From NCBI RefSeq assembly GCF_002834385.1, contig NZ_PITQ01000017.1, positions 27,247 to 91,246 on the forward strand: a stretch of DNA of 64,000 nucleotides. Reading direction: 5' to 3'. Below are positions 26,464 through 36,114 of the stretch, piece by piece. The stretch's first letter is position 1; every line of letters begins with the position of its first letter. The position numbers and the translations under genes are program-made. The notes beneath the pieces are model-generated. The model had not been told where the DNA came from, made no database searches, and saw nothing but the letters and a program-made list of their open reading frames with translations. The stretch comes from Rahnella sp. AA (GTDB taxonomy: Bacteria > Pseudomonadota > Gammaproteobacteria > Enterobacterales > Enterobacteriaceae).

Positions 26464-26491
26464 TTTTTATGTGATCGCAATCACATAAAAA
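26464..26491. promoter_or_regulatory. CRP-site-like palindrome
   Basis: TGTGATCGCAATCACA at 26470-26485 matches the CRP pattern TGTGA-N6-TCACA exactly, and symmetrical TTTTTA/TAAAAA arms extend it to 28 bases. It lies about 50-80 bases upstream of the Fur boxes relative to dfoJ. It could activate the dfo operon or an unannotated transcript on the plus strand. Confidence 0.65.
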
Positions 26492-26746
26492 TGTAAATTT
26501 AGCTTTGGATACTCTTAATCCTATGAGAGAAGTCTGTATTTGTTATTCAATTCTGTGCTCTCAATCTGGGCATTGAGGATACAAAAAGTTATATTTATAC
26601 GTAATAACTGTGGGTGCAATTTTTTGGGTCAGGGAAGAATAGTGGTGATGCAGAATAATATTTCTGGAAGATGGCAAAATAATGATCAAATTAAGAGCGT
26701 TAAATACCTTGTTGTTGCAGGGGAATAAAAATGGATTGAGGCGGGA
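26492..26746. other. rest of the 631-base gap between dfoJ and pykA
   Basis: AT-rich sequence with no convincing gene on either strand. Short open frames lack ribosome sites. It could hold a small RNA on the plus strand downstream of the CRP-like site, but I see no diagnostic hairpin with a T-run on that strand. Confidence 0.4.
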
Positions 26747-26777
26747 AATAAAAAGCCGCTCGCAATGATCGGCTTTT
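26747..26777 (-). terminator. terminator of pykA
   Basis: On the minus strand AAAAGCCG pairs with CGGCTTTT around an 11-base loop, followed by TATTTC. It lies about 27 bases after the pykA stop. Confidence 0.7.
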
Positions 26778-26803
26778 CAGTTATAGTTTATAACATTCAG
26801 ACG

Positions 26804-28246
26804 TTATTCAACACGCAGTACGCGACTGGTGTTGGTGGTTCCGACGGTACTCATCACATCACCCTGAGTGATAATGACCAGATCGCCGGAGAGCAGGTAA
26901 CCCTTGTCACGTAGTAAATTCACCGCATCCTGAGCACCGGCAACGCCGTCGTTGACGCTGTCAAAGAATACAGGCGTCACACCACGGTAGATTGCCGTCA
27001 GGTTCAGCGTGTGTTCATGGCGGGACATCGCGAAGATCGGTAGACCAGAACTGATACGCGACAACATCAGGGCGGTACGGCCGGACTCGGTCATGGAGAT
27101 AATCGCAGTAACGCCTTTCAGGTGGTTGGCGGCGTACATGGCGGACATCGCAATGGCTTCTTCGATGTTATCGAATTCCACGTCCAGGCGGTGTTTGGAA
27201 ACGTTGATGCTGGGGATTTTTTCCGCACCCAGACAAACACGCGCCATCGCGGCCACGGTTTCTGCCGGGTACTGACCAGCTGCGGTTTCAGCAGATAACA
27301 TCACCGCATCCGTACCATCCAGCACGGCGTTCGCAACGTCCATAACCTCTGCGCGGGTCGGCATTGGATTGGTGATCATTGACTCCATCATCTGAGTTGC
27401 GGTGATCACCGCACGGTTCAGCTGACGGGCACGGCGGATCAGTTTTTTCTGAATACCCACCAGCTCAGGGTCACCAATTTCAACCCCCAGATCGCCGCGC
27501 GCAACCATTACGACGTCGGAGGCCAGAATGATGTCATCCATGGCTTCGTCAGTGGCAACGGCCTCTGCGCGTTCAACTTTAGACACGATTTGTGCGTTAC
27601 AGCCTGCGTCGCGGGCCAGGCGGCGCGCATAGTTAAGATCTTCGCCGGTGCGTGGGAATGAAACTGCCAGGTAATCTACGTCCATTCTGGCCGCAGTAAT
27701 AATGTCTGCTTTATCTTTTTCAGTCAGGGCTTCGGCGGAAAGGCCGCCACCCAGCTTATTGATACCTTTATTATTGGAGAGCGGGCCGCCAACGGTAACT
27801 TCGGTGAATACTTTCATGCCCTGAACTTCAAGCACTTTCAGCTGCACACGGCCATCATCCAGCAACAGGATATCGCCAGGTACAACGTCAGCAGGAAGAC
27901 CTTTATAATCGATACCCACTTTCTCTTTGTCGCCTTCACCCTTGCTCATGTTGGCATCGAGCAGGAATTTGTCGCCGATATTGAGGAAGACTTTGCCTTC
28001 TTTAAAGGTCGATACGCGAATTTTCGGGCCTTGCAGGTCGCCGAGGATAGCAACATGACGGCCAAGACGGGCGGCAATTTCGCGCACTTTGTTGGCGCGC
28101 AGGATGTGGTCTTCAGGGGTACCGTGAGAGAAATTCATACGTACTACGTTTGCACCGGCGGCAATGATCTTTTCAAGATTATTGTCACGGTCAGTTGCCG
28201 GACCGAGGGTGGTAACGATCTTCGTTCTTCTGAGCCTTCTGGACAT
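26804..28246 (-). CDS. pykA: pyruvate kinase II PykA
   Basis: 480 residues, as in E. coli PykA. N-terminus [20 protein letters not shown]. The active-site block [12 protein letters not shown] and the T-Q-M-M-E-S-M pattern are present. It converts phosphoenolpyruvate and ADP to pyruvate and ATP in the cytosol. It is transcribed from a promoter region carrying a HexR-like box (28312-28326). hexR lies upstream on the same strand with a 233-base gap, so it probably has its own promoter. Confidence 0.97.
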   Translation of the reverse strand: MSRRLRRTKIVTTLGPATDRDNNLEKIIAAGANVVRMNFSHGTPEDHILRANKVREIAARLGRHVAILGDLQGPKIRVSTFKEGKVFLNIGDKFLLDANMSKGEGDKEKVGIDYKGLPADVVPGDILLLDDGRVQLKVLEVQGMKVFTEVTVGGPLSNNKGINKLGGGLSAEALTEKDKADIITAARMDVDYLAVSFPRTGEDLNYARRLARDAGCNAQIVSKVERAEAVATDEAMDDIILASDVVMVARGDLGVEIGDPELVGIQKKLIRRARQLNRAVITATQMMESMITNPMPTRAEVMDVANAVLDGTDAVMLSAETAAGQYPAETVAAMARVCLGAEKIPSINVSKHRLDVEFDNIEEAIAMSAMYAANHLKGVTAIISMTESGRTALMLSRISSGLPIFAMSRHEHTLNLTAIYRGVTPVFFDSVNDGVAGAQDAVNLLRDKGYLLSGDLVIITQGDVMSTVGTTNTSRVLRVE

Positions 28247-28311
28247 GCCTTACTCCGTTAACTGATGAAACATGGTAATGCAAAAAACAGCGAGCCCACA
28301 TTGGGTTAAGG

Positions 28312-28326
28312 TGTAATTGTAATACA
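28312..28326 (-). promoter_or_regulatory. HexR-like box upstream of pykA
   Basis: TGTAATTGTAATACA lies 66-80 bases before the pykA start. The published HexR pattern is close to TGTAATTAAATTACA. pykA is a known HexR target in several gammaproteobacteria. The assignment is by eye. Confidence 0.55.
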
Positions 28327-28479
28327 AAAGGGTTTCACCTGTGTGACCCGCTGACCTCATGCCTGACGTTTGTCGTGCGCACTTTGCGCGTAGATTTTCC
28401 GTCAGACTCCCTATTAAATCGGTAATGCATCATTGATATGCTTTATGACTGACTTGATATGCGGGTTCGCAGGGCGAAC

Positions 28480-29349
28480 TCACTCAAGCAGGTTAGGGAC
28501 GACAATACCCTTATCAAAGCGCGATTCTTTTAACGCTTCTTTGACCCGCTTCAGGTTATCTCTGAATTTTGCGCCACGGCGCAATGTAAAACCCGTGGCC
28601 AGCACGTCAATCAACGTCAGTTGCGCAATTCGCGAGACCATTGGCATGTAAACGTCAGTGTCCTCGGGAACGTCGAGCAACAGCGCGAGCGTGGCTTCGT
28701 GTGCCAGCGGAGTATTAAAAGAGGTGATGGCGATGACGGTGGCATCGTTTTCGCGGGCAAGGTGCGCAAGTTCCACCAGATTCTTGGTGCGTCCGGTGTG
28801 AGAAATTAGCACGACGACGTCACCTTCGCTGGAATTCATGCAACTCATGCGCTGCATGACGATATCATCGAAGTAGACCACGGGAATGTTGAACCGGAAA
28901 AACTTGTTCATGGCGTCATGCGCGACGGCGGCGGAAGCACCCAGCCCGAAGAAGGAAATCTTCTTGGCCTGGGTGAGCAAATCGACGGCGCGGTTGATGG
29001 CGGCAATGTCCAGGGTGTTTTTCACCTGATCGAGGCTGGCCATCGCGGATTCAAAGATTTTACTGGTATAAGCGCTGACGCTGTCGCTTTCATCCACGTT
29101 ACGGTTCACATAAGGCGTACCGTTTGCCAGACTTTGTGCCAGATGCAGTTTAAAATCTGGAAACCCTTTTGTGTCGAGACGGCGGCAAAAACGGTTTACA
29201 GTAGGCTCACTGACGTCGGCCATGCGGGCCAGAGTGGCGATACTGGAATGGATAGCAATGTGCGGCGATGCGAGGATAACTTCTGCGACTTTGCGTTCTG
29301 ACTTGCTCAGAATGTCAAGGCTGGTCTGGATTTTTTCCAATGTATTCAT
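28480..29349 (-). CDS. hexR: HexR transcriptional regulator (RpiR family)
   Basis: 289 residues from ATG 29349 (M-N-T-L-E-K-I-Q), aligned with E. coli HexR; ATGs at 29373 and 29355 lie upstream in frame. An RpiR-type HTH is at about 1-75 (V-S-E-P-T-V-N-R-F-C-R-R) and a SIS sugar-phosphate domain at about 120-260 (F-F-G-L-G-A-S-A-A-V-A, L-I-S-H-T-G-R-T-K). It senses KDPG and represses Entner-Doudoroff and glycolysis genes. It is divergent from zwf with HexR-like boxes between them. Confidence 0.95.
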   Translation of the reverse strand: MNTLEKIQTSLDILSKSERKVAEVILASPHIAIHSSIATLARMADVSEPTVNRFCRRLDTKGFPDFKLHLAQSLANGTPYVNRNVDESDSVSAYTSKIFESAMASLDQVKNTLDIAAINRAVDLLTQAKKISFFGLGASAAVAHDAMNKFFRFNIPVVYFDDIVMQRMSCMNSSEGDVVVLISHTGRTKNLVELAHLARENDATVIAITSFNTPLAHEATLALLLDVPEDTDVYMPMVSRIAQLTLIDVLATGFTLRRGAKFRDNLKRVKEALKESRFDKGIVVPNLLE

Positions 29350-29759
29350 AAGCATGCCACTCATAGGTTTCAACGATTTCTTTGAAAAGAGGAAATCATT
29401 CTGATTTGATGAAAATATACTACGCGCGTTATGTCGTTGGCAGCGTCAGTCAGGCGAATTTACGGCTTTTTTTGTCAGAGTTTGACCGAGATCTAACTTT
29501 CAGTATGGTAAATTCTGTTCAGTTTTGTCATAAAATTACAGAAAACGGTCGGTTTTCGGCATGCCTGTAATACTTATGACAAAAATGGGGTTTTATCAGG
29601 GAGTTATCATACTGTCAGATCAAGGTTTACGGCTTACGGGCAATCAGAGTACATTGTTGCTGAAATAAAATTACAATATGTACCCGAGATAATTCGAGTT
29701 GCAGCGCACGCACAGGCAACCAGAAATATATTAGGTATTCCTGCATTGAGGAGAAGAAC
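29350..29759. promoter_or_regulatory. hexR-zwf divergent control region with HexR-like boxes
   Basis: TGTCATAAAATTACA at 29526-29540 and TGAAATAAAATTACA at 29661-29675 both fit the HexR pattern. TGTAATACTTATGACA at 29566-29581 is a further, one-base-longer variant. The last is nearest zwf (about 85 bases before its ATG), the first two nearer the middle. At 29680-29720 a segment resembling one end of an ERIC element is present. No gene in the gap. Confidence 0.6.
29680..29720. repeat. ERIC-end-like sequence upstream of zwf
   Basis: TACCCGAGATAATTCGAGTT, then GCAGC and GGCAAC, resembles the end of the ERIC element at 32065-32187 read on the opposite strand (TACCCTAGAAATTCGGGTCG, then GGCGGCAAC). 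The middle and other end are absent, so it is a degenerate fragment or a related repeat. Confidence 0.45.
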
Positions 29760-31235
29760 ATGGCGGTAACTCAGACAGCCCAGGCTTGTGATCTGGTAAT
29801 TTTCGGTGCAAAGGGCGATCTTGCGCGCCGTAAGCTGTTGCCTTCCCTGTATCAGTTAGAGAAAGCCGGTCACATTCACCCTGACACACGTATTATCGGC
29901 GTCGGACGTGCGGAATGGGACAAAGCGGCCTATACCGAAGTGGTTAAAGAAGCCCTGACCACCTTCATGAAAGAAACCATTGATCCGGAACTGTGGGACA
30001 AGCTCAGCTCCCGTCTTGATTTCTGTAACCTTGATGTCAATGATCTGAAGCATTTCAAAGTGCTGGGCAAAATGCTTGACCAGCAAAATCGCGCTACCAT
30101 TAACTATTTCGCGATGCCACCGAGCACGTTCGGCGCAATCTGCCGCGGGCTGGGCGAGGCCGGGCTGAATAAAGAACCTGCGCGCGTTGTGATGGAGAAA
30201 CCACTGGGTACCTCGCTTGAGTCTTCTCAGGTCATCAACGATCAGGTGGCGGAATACTTTGCGGAGTCTCAGGTTTATCGTATCGACCACTATCTGGGTA
30301 AAGAAACGGTACTGAACCTGCTGGCACTGCGTTTTGCCAACAACCTGTTCGCCAGCAACTGGGATAACCGCACTATCGATCACGTGCAAATCACCGTGGC
30401 GGAAGAGGTGGGTATCGAAGGCCGTTGGGGTTACTTCGATAAAGCTGGCCAGATGCGCGATATGATCCAGAACCACTTGCTGCAGATCCTGACCATGATT
30501 GCCATGTCTCCGCCAGCTGATCTGAGCACCGACCGTATTCGTGATGAGAAGGTGAAGGTGCTGCGTTCCCTGCGCCGTATTGATCAATCCAACGTGCGCG
30601 AAACCACCGTACGCGGTCAGTATACCGCCGGTTTCGTCCAGGGCAAAAAAGTGCCGGGTTATCTGGAAGAAGAAGGCGCGAACAAAACCAGCAGCACCGA
30701 AACCTTCGTGTCTATCCGTGTGGATATCGACAACTGGCAGTGGGCCGGTGTGCCGTTCTACCTGCGTACCGGTAAACGTCTGCCGAGCAAATGTTCAGAA
30801 GTTGTGGTGTATTTCAAAAATCCGGCGCTGAACCTGTTCCGTGATTCCTACCAGCAGTTGCCGCAAAATAAGCTGACCATTCGCCTGCAGCCGGATGAAG
30901 GTATCGAGATTGAAGTGCTGAACAAAGTCCCGGGTCTGGAGCACAAACATCGTTTGCAAACCACGAAACTGGATCTGAGCTTCACCGAAACCTTTAACGA
31001 GCAGCACATCGCGGATGCTTACGAGCGCCTGCTGCTGGAGACCATGCGGGGCATTCAGGCTCTGTTCGTCCGCCGTGACGAAGTCGAAGAAGCCTGGAAA
31101 TGGGTCGACTCCATCATGAATGCGTGGGCGGCGGAAAGCGAAGCACCAAAACCGTATCAGTCCGGTACATGGGGGCCTGTGGCATCCGTGGCAATGATCA
31201 CCCGCGATGGCCGTTCCTGGAACGAGCTCGAGTAA
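29760..31235 (+). CDS. zwf: glucose-6-phosphate dehydrogenase Zwf
   Basis: 491 residues. The NADP fold motif is [10 protein letters not shown] near residue 16, and the active-site block is [11 protein letters not shown]. It oxidises glucose 6-phosphate to 6-phosphogluconolactone, feeding both the pentose phosphate and Entner-Doudoroff routes. GAGGAG precedes the ATG. It is divergent from hexR and upstream of eda, and its terminator lies between zwf and eda. Confidence 0.97.
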   Translation: MAVTQTAQACDLVIFGAKGDLARRKLLPSLYQLEKAGHIHPDTRIIGVGRAEWDKAAYTEVVKEALTTFMKETIDPELWDKLSSRLDFCNLDVNDLKHFKVLGKMLDQQNRATINYFAMPPSTFGAICRGLGEAGLNKEPARVVMEKPLGTSLESSQVINDQVAEYFAESQVYRIDHYLGKETVLNLLALRFANNLFASNWDNRTIDHVQITVAEEVGIEGRWGYFDKAGQMRDMIQNHLLQILTMIAMSPPADLSTDRIRDEKVKVLRSLRRIDQSNVRETTVRGQYTAGFVQGKKVPGYLEEEGANKTSSTETFVSIRVDIDNWQWAGVPFYLRTGKRLPSKCSEVVVYFKNPALNLFRDSYQQLPQNKLTIRLQPDEGIEIEVLNKVPGLEHKHRLQTTKLDLSFTETFNEQHIADAYERLLLETMRGIQALFVRRDEVEEAWKWVDSIMNAWAAESEAPKPYQSGTWGPVASVAMITRDGRSWNELE

Positions 31236-31252
31236 CGGGTCATCAAAAAAAG

Positions 31253-31277
31253 ACGCTGCTTATGCAGCGTTTTTTTA
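31253..31277 (+). terminator. terminator of zwf
   Basis: ACGCTGC pairs with GCAGCGT around TTAT, followed by a T-run. It separates zwf from eda. Confidence 0.85.
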
Positions 31278-31422
31278 TGAAACATCAATTCTTTTAGCAG
31301 TTAGGAATAGTAGTATCGTCCAATCGGGTGTGGTCGGTCACCAGTAACGCAATTTGCTGGTCCCTGTGGCAGGGGCGCGCCATCAATCACAACGGTGCCT
31401 GCGGGCATAAATGGAGAACGAG

Positions 31423-32064
31423 ATGAAAAACTGGAAAACAAGCGCGGAACAAATTCTGACCTCAGGGCCGGTTGTTCCTGTGATTGTTATCAATAAACTG
31501 GAACATGCCGTTCCGCTGGCGAAAGCGTTAGTTGCCGGTGGTGTGCGTGTTCTGGAAGTCACCTTGCGTACCGCATGTGCGATGGATGCGATCCGTGCTA
31601 TTGCGAAAGAAGTGCCGGATGCCATTATTGGCGCAGGTACGGTGCTTAATCCTGAACAACTGGCTGAAGTGACAGAAGCCGGTGCCCAGTTTGCGATTAG
31701 CCCGGGCCTGACGGAACCTTTGCTGAAAGCGGCTAACGCCGGTTCTATCCCGCTGATCCCGGGGATTTGCACTGTGTCAGAACTGATGATGGGTCTGGAT
31801 GCTGGCCTGCGTGAATTCAAATTCTTCCCGGCGGAAGCCAACGGCGGCGTGAAAGCGTTGCAGGCGATTGCCGGTCCGTTCCCTCAGGTCCGTTTCTGCC
31901 CGACCGGTGGGATTTCGCCGAAGAACTACCGTGACTATCTGGCGCTGAAAAGCGTGCTGTGCATCGGTGGTTCATGGCTGGTGCCTGCCGACGCGCTGGA
32001 AAGCGGTGACTATGCACGTATCACTGAGTTGGCGAAAGAAGCCGTTGCAGGCGCAAAAGCATAA
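31423..32064 (+). CDS. eda: KDPG/KHG aldolase Eda
   Basis: 213 residues from ATG 31423 (M-K-N-W-K-T-S-A-E), identical in length to E. coli Eda; GGAG precedes. Catalytic E45, R49 and the Schiff-base K133 (F-K-F-F-P-A-E) are at the E. coli positions. It splits KDPG to pyruvate and glyceraldehyde 3-phosphate. edd, which lies between zwf and eda in E. coli, is absent here. An ERIC element abuts the stop codon. Confidence 0.97.
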   Translation: MKNWKTSAEQILTSGPVVPVIVINKLEHAVPLAKALVAGGVRVLEVTLRTACAMDAIRAIAKEVPDAIIGAGTVLNPEQLAEVTEAGAQFAISPGLTEPLLKAANAGSIPLIPGICTVSELMMGLDAGLREFKFFPAEANGGVKALQAIAGPFPQVRFCPTGGISPKNYRDYLALKSVLCIGGSWLVPADALESGDYARITELAKEAVAGAKA

Positions 32065-32187
32065 TACCCGTCATCCTTCGGGCCGCCTCTGCGTTGGCTG
32101 CCCTCGCGAACCCCGGTCACATACTGAATGTATGCTTCCGGGGATTCACTCAGTTGCCGCCTTGATGCGACCCGAATTTCTAGGGTA
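32065..32187. repeat. ERIC (intergenic repeat unit) element
   Basis: About 123 bases starting one base after the eda stop. GTATGCTTCCGGGGATTCAC and CGCGAACCCCGGTCACATAC match the two halves of the ERIC consensus used for the ERIC1R and ERIC2 primers. The ends are inversely related (TACCCGTC...GGGTA). ERIC elements are transcribed hairpins that can alter mRNA stability; here it would be in the 3' end of the eda mRNA. Confidence 0.85.
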
Positions 32188-32199
32188 TTTCAAAATGTG

Positions 32200-32224
32200 A
32201 AAACCTCCCGCGGGAGGTTTTTTT
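32200..32224 (+). terminator. terminator after eda and ERIC element
   Basis: AAACCTCCCG pairs with CGGGAGGTTT without a loop spacer beyond the central bases, followed by TTTT. It lies between the convergent eda and yoaB genes. Confidence 0.75.
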
Positions 32225-32242
32225 ACATCTGCGATCCGGCGC

Positions 32243-32587
32243 TTAGCGTGCTGCGATGATCTTAATTTCGATTTTGTATTTCGGGTTCATCAGGTTTGCC
32301 TGCACGGTGCAGCGAACCGGCGCGTTACCCGGTGACACCCACGCATCCCAGGCTTCGTTCATGGCCGGGAAATCTTCCTTGTGAACCAGAAACAACGTGG
32401 CATCGAGAATTTTGCTCTTGTCTGAACCGGCTTCTGTCAGCACGGCATCAATGATGGCCAGTGTTTCAGCGGTCTGATCTTTGGCATTCGCATCCAGATT
32501 TTCCGGCACGGCGGTGTAGTAAATAGTGTCGTTGTGGATGACCACATCAGACATACGTGGCTCAGGTCGGATCCTTTCGATAGTCAT
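32243..32587 (-). CDS. yoaB: RidA-family protein YoaB
   Basis: 114 residues. It aligns with E. coli YoaB from the first residues (M-T-I-x-R-I) to the end (P-K-Y-K-I-E-I-K-I). The R-C-T-V-Q-A motif is the RidA substrate-arginine block. RidA-like proteins hydrolyse reactive imine/enamine intermediates in the cytosol; the specific role of YoaB is not settled. Divergent from yoaA, as in E. coli. Confidence 0.92.
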   Translation of the reverse strand: MTIERIRPEPRMSDVVIHNDTIYYTAVPENLDANAKDQTAETLAIIDAVLTEAGSDKSKILDATLFLVHKEDFPAMNEAWDAWVSPGNAPVRCTVQANLMNPKYKIEIKIIAAR

Positions 32588-32731
32588 ATTGTTGTGCTCC
32601 TGTTAGTCACTTTTTATTGATGGCGGTAAGGGTAACACAAAGGCTTGCTGCGTTGGATTGGCAGATGACGGTGGCGGTGAGGGCGTTCGGTTGGCATAAT
32701 CACTGCTGATCCGTACAGGTAGAGAGATTCA

Positions 32732-34645
32732 GTGACAGACGATTTTGCAACAGATGGCGCCCTGGCGCAGAAAATTGAAGGTTTCAAACCCCGTGAACCG
32801 CAGCGTCTGATGGCGCAGGCCGTCAGCAAAGCCATCAGCGGAAAACAGGGACTGGTCGTTGAGGCCGGAACCGGAACCGGGAAAACCTACGCCTATCTCG
32901 CGCCGGCATTACGTTCGGGCAAAAAAGTCATTATTTCTACCGGATCGAAGAATCTGCAGGACCAGCTCTATTCCCGTGACCTGCCGAAAGTCGCTTCTGC
33001 GCTGCAATTCAAAGGCCGTCTGGCGCTGCTCAAAGGCCGCTCAAACTATTTGTGCCTTGAGCGGCTGGAGCAGCAATCGCTTTCCGGCGGTGAGCTCGCC
33101 AGCCAGGCGCTGAGCGAACTGGCGCACCTGCGGCACTGGTCGAGCAGCACGGAAGAAGGTGATATCAGCACCTGCACCGTGGTGCCGGAAGACAGTTTTG
33201 TCTGGCCGCTGGTCACCAGTACCAACGATAACTGCCTGGGCAGCGACTGCCCGCTGTATAAAGAATGTTTCGTCGTCAAAGCCCGCCGTAAGGCGATGGA
33301 TGCTGACGTTGTGGTTGTGAACCATCACCTTTTTATGGCCGATATGGTGGTCAAAGAGAGCGGCTTCGGAGAGCTTATCCCGCAGGCTGATGTGATGATT
33401 TTTGACGAAGCCCATCAGATCCCCGATATTGCCAGCCAGTATTTTGGCCAGCAGGTGACCAGCCGTCAGTTGCTGGACATGGCGAAAGACATCACTATCG
33501 CTTACCGCACGGAAGTGCGTGATTCGGTGCAGTTGCAGAAAAGCGCCGACCGTCTGAGCCAGAGCACAATGGATTTCCGTCTGGCGCTCGGTGAGCCGGG
33601 TTTTCGCGGCAATCTGCGCGACGTGCTCAACCAGCCCGCGATTCAGCGCGCGCTTTTGCTGCTCGACGACGCACTGGAGCTTTGCTATGACGTGGTCAAA
33701 CTGTCTCTCGGACGCTCGGCCTTGCTGGACGCCGCCTTCGAGCGCGCCACGCTCTATCGCAACCGTCTCAAGCGCCTGAAAGATGTGTCGATCCCCGGCT
33801 ACAGCTACTGGTATGAATGTAATTCCCGTCATTTCGTTCTGGCGCTGACGCCGCTGTCAGTCACCGATAAATTCAGCGAAATGATGAAAGAAAAGCCGGG
33901 AGCGTGGATTTTCACATCTGCAACGCTTTCGGTGAACGATCAGTTGCATCATTTCACCGAACGTCTCGGGCTGGATGAGGCAGAGACATTGCTGCTGCCC
34001 AGCCCGTTTGATTACGCCAAACAGGCGCTGTTGTGCGTGCCGCGTTTCCTGCCTGAATCGAACGGCCAGGGCAGCTCCAAACAGCTGGCGCGCATGCTCC
34101 GGCCACTGATTGAAGCCAACAAAGGCCGCTGTTTCTTCCTGTGTACGTCGCACAAAATGATGCGCGAACTGGCGGAGGAATTCCGTGCCAGCCTGACGCT
34201 GCCGGTGTTATTGCAGGGGGAGACCAGCAAAGGCCAGCTCCTGGCGCAGTTTGTCGAAGCGGGTAATGCGTTGCTGGTGGCAACCAGCAGTTTCTGGGAA
34301 GGCGTGGATGTACGCGGCGACGCGCTGTCGTGCGTCATTATCGATAAATTGCCGTTTACCTCGCCGGACGATCCGCTGCTTAAAGCGCGCATCGAAGATT
34401 GTCGCTTGCGCGGCGGCGATCCGTTCAATGACGTACAATTACCGGATGCGGTCATTACGCTCAAACAGGGCGTCGGGCGTCTTATCCGTGACACCGATGA
34501 CCGTGGCGTGATGGTGATTTGCGACAACCGGCTGGTTATGCGCCCGTATGGTGAAGTTTTCCTCAACAGTTTGCCGCCGACGCCGCGTACGCGCTCGCTT
34601 GCACAAGCGATACGCTTTTTACAGAACGTGGAAGAGCAGAAATAG
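32732..34645 (+). CDS. yoaA: ATP-dependent helicase YoaA (XPD/DinG-like)
   Basis: 637 residues from GTG 32732, near identical in length to E. coli YoaA. Walker A E-A-G-T-G-T-G-K-T, DEAH box F-D-E-A-H, and the helicase motif VI region Q-G-V-G-R-L-I-R. The cysteines around 110-175 (S-N-Y-L-C-L-E; C-L-G-S-D-C-P-L-Y-K-E-C) should bind the 4Fe-4S cluster of XPD-type helicases. It acts in tolerance of stalled replication with HolC in E. coli. The gene precedes tsaB. Confidence 0.95.
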   Translation: MTDDFATDGALAQKIEGFKPREPQRLMAQAVSKAISGKQGLVVEAGTGTGKTYAYLAPALRSGKKVIISTGSKNLQDQLYSRDLPKVASALQFKGRLALLKGRSNYLCLERLEQQSLSGGELASQALSELAHLRHWSSSTEEGDISTCTVVPEDSFVWPLVTSTNDNCLGSDCPLYKECFVVKARRKAMDADVVVVNHHLFMADMVVKESGFGELIPQADVMIFDEAHQIPDIASQYFGQQVTSRQLLDMAKDITIAYRTEVRDSVQLQKSADRLSQSTMDFRLALGEPGFRGNLRDVLNQPAIQRALLLLDDALELCYDVVKLSLGRSALLDAAFERATLYRNRLKRLKDVSIPGYSYWYECNSRHFVLALTPLSVTDKFSEMMKEKPGAWIFTSATLSVNDQLHHFTERLGLDEAETLLLPSPFDYAKQALLCVPRFLPESNGQGSSKQLARMLRPLIEANKGRCFFLCTSHKMMRELAEEFRASLTLPVLLQGETSKGQLLAQFVEAGNALLVATSSFWEGVDVRGDALSCVIIDKLPFTSPDDPLLKARIEDCRLRGGDPFNDVQLPDAVITLKQGVGRLIRDTDDRGVMVICDNRLVMRPYGEVFLNSLPPTPRTRSLAQAIRFLQNVEEQK

Positions 34646-34717
34646 CCTTCACGTTATGTTAGGATAGCGCCCCGAAAAAAGGCCCTAACTTATTCATTTC
34701 CCCGCCTGAGGTTTGGC

Positions 34718-35419
34718 ATGTCCACGCGAATTTTAGCAATTGATACGGCGACAGAAGCCTGTTCGGTTGCGCTATACAATGAGGGCGAAACGCTCGCTCA
34801 TTTTGAACTCTGCGCCCGCGAACATACGCAGCGTATTTTGCCGCTGGTGCAACAGATCCTGGCTGAAGCGGGCCTGACGCTCAATCAGCTTGATGCTCTG
34901 GCCTTTGGCCGCGGGCCGGGCAGTTTTACCGGCGTGCGTATCGGTATCGGTATGGCGCAGGGGCTGTCGCTTGGCGCTGAGCTGCCTCTGTTGCCGGTCT
35001 CCACATTACAGACCATGGCGCAGGGCGCGTATCGCCAGACCGGCGCTGAAAACGTACTGGCCGCCATCGATGCGCGTATGGGAGAAGTGTACTGGGGCGA
35101 ATTCTCCCGGAATGCCCTGGGCGTCTGGAGTGGCGAAAATACCGAAAAAGTGGTCAAACCTGAGCAAATCATCGAACAGGCCGGTTCACTGACCGGACGT
35201 TTTGCGACCGTCGGTACCGGTTGGGAGGCTTATCCGCATTTGTTGGGTGAATCTCCGGTTGCAGAATTATTTGATGGCAAAATGTTACTGCCGCACGCGG
35301 AAGATATGCTGCTGCTGGCGCTCCGGCTCTGGGAAGACGGCGTACGCGTGGATCCTGAAGATGCTGAACCCACGTATCTGCGCAACGAAGTTACGTGGAA
35401 AAAGCTGCCGGGCCGGTAA
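34718..35419 (+). CDS. tsaB: tRNA t6A threonylcarbamoyladenosine biosynthesis protein TsaB
   Basis: 233 residues. ASKHA-fold start [12 protein letters not shown], and [11 protein letters not shown]. It forms a heterodimer with TsaD and with TsaE makes the t6A modification at A37 of ANN-decoding tRNAs; essential in E. coli. It sits 72 bases after yoaA and 62 before yeaY, likely one operon. Confidence 0.95.
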   Translation: MSTRILAIDTATEACSVALYNEGETLAHFELCAREHTQRILPLVQQILAEAGLTLNQLDALAFGRGPGSFTGVRIGIGMAQGLSLGAELPLLPVSTLQTMAQGAYRQTGAENVLAAIDARMGEVYWGEFSRNALGVWSGENTEKVVKPEQIIEQAGSLTGRFATVGTGWEAYPHLLGESPVAELFDGKMLLPHAEDMLLLALRLWEDGVRVDPEDAEPTYLRNEVTWKKLPGR

Positions 35420-35481
35420 GTTACCGCAACTTGTGTTCTTAAAAGTGGTCAACATTAAGAGTATGCACAGGAGTCATCGCA

Positions 35482-36114
35482 ATGCGTAAGTGGTCAGCAG
35501 TCCAGCCGTTTTCGGTTCAGACAGGTAAGAAATGGGCGTTGAGCGCGGTCGCGCTGAGCGTTCTGGTGTTGTCAGGGTGTGTCACCGTTCCGGATGAAAT
35601 TCGCGGAACTACGGCAACGCCGCAAATGAATTTACAGGCGGTGCAGGGCGCACCGAATCTGTATGTCGGGCAGGAGTCGCGTTTTGGTGGCAAGGTGGTT
35701 TCGGTGACCAACTTGCAAAACAAAACTCGTCTTGAAATTGCGACTGTCCCGCTTGACGAAGGTGCACGACCGATTTTGGGTGCTGCTTCACGCGGGCGGA
35801 TCATGGCTTACATTAACGGTTTTGTGGATCCTGTCGATTACCGCAACCAGTTAGTGACTGTGGTCGGGCCGATCACCGGTGTTGAAAAAGGGACGATCGG
35901 GCAGACGTCGTATGATTTTGTGACGGTGAACGTTAACAGCTATAAACGCTGGCGGGTAGAACAGCAGGTGGTGATGCCGCCTCAACCGATAGGCCCGTGG
36001 GGCTATGGTTTCGGTGGGCCTTATGATTCATGGGGGCGAGGGTTTGGGCCCGGCTGGGGGCCTGGTTGGTATAACGCGGCACCCGCACGGGTCGAAAGCG
36101 TCGTCACAGAATAG
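35482..36114 (+). CDS. yeaY: Slp-family outer-membrane lipoprotein YeaY
   Basis: 210 residues. The lipobox L-V-L-S-G-C precedes V-T-V-P-D, as in E. coli Yea[20 protein letters not shown] and V-V-G-P-I-T-G follow. The C-terminus is Gly/Pro/Trp-rich (G-W-G-P-G-W-Y) and ends V-V-T-E. The cytosolic-side leader is about 20 residues longer than in E. coli. AGGAG precedes the ATG. Function is unknown beyond a stress-linked outer-membrane role of Slp. Confidence 0.92.
   Translation: MRKWSAVQPFSVQTGKKWALSAVALSVLVLSGCVTVPDEIRGTTATPQMNLQAVQGAPNLYVGQESRFGGKVVSVTNLQNKTRLEIATVPLDEGARPILGAASRGRIMAYINGFVDPVDYRNQLVTVVGPITGVEKGTIGQTSYDFVTVNVNSYKRWRVEQQVVMPPQPIGPWGYGFGGPYDSWGRGFGPGWGPGWYNAAPARVESVVTE

Noticed and set aside
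26523..26576. Short cysteine-rich frame in the dfoJ-pykA gap
   Set aside because: No ribosome site and only 17 codons.
29856..30587. 243-codon antisense frame in zwf
   Set aside because: Shadow of zwf, which aligns fully with E. coli Zwf.
33041..33832. 263-codon antisense frame in yoaA
   Set aside because: Opposite to yoaA helicase motifs; no own features.
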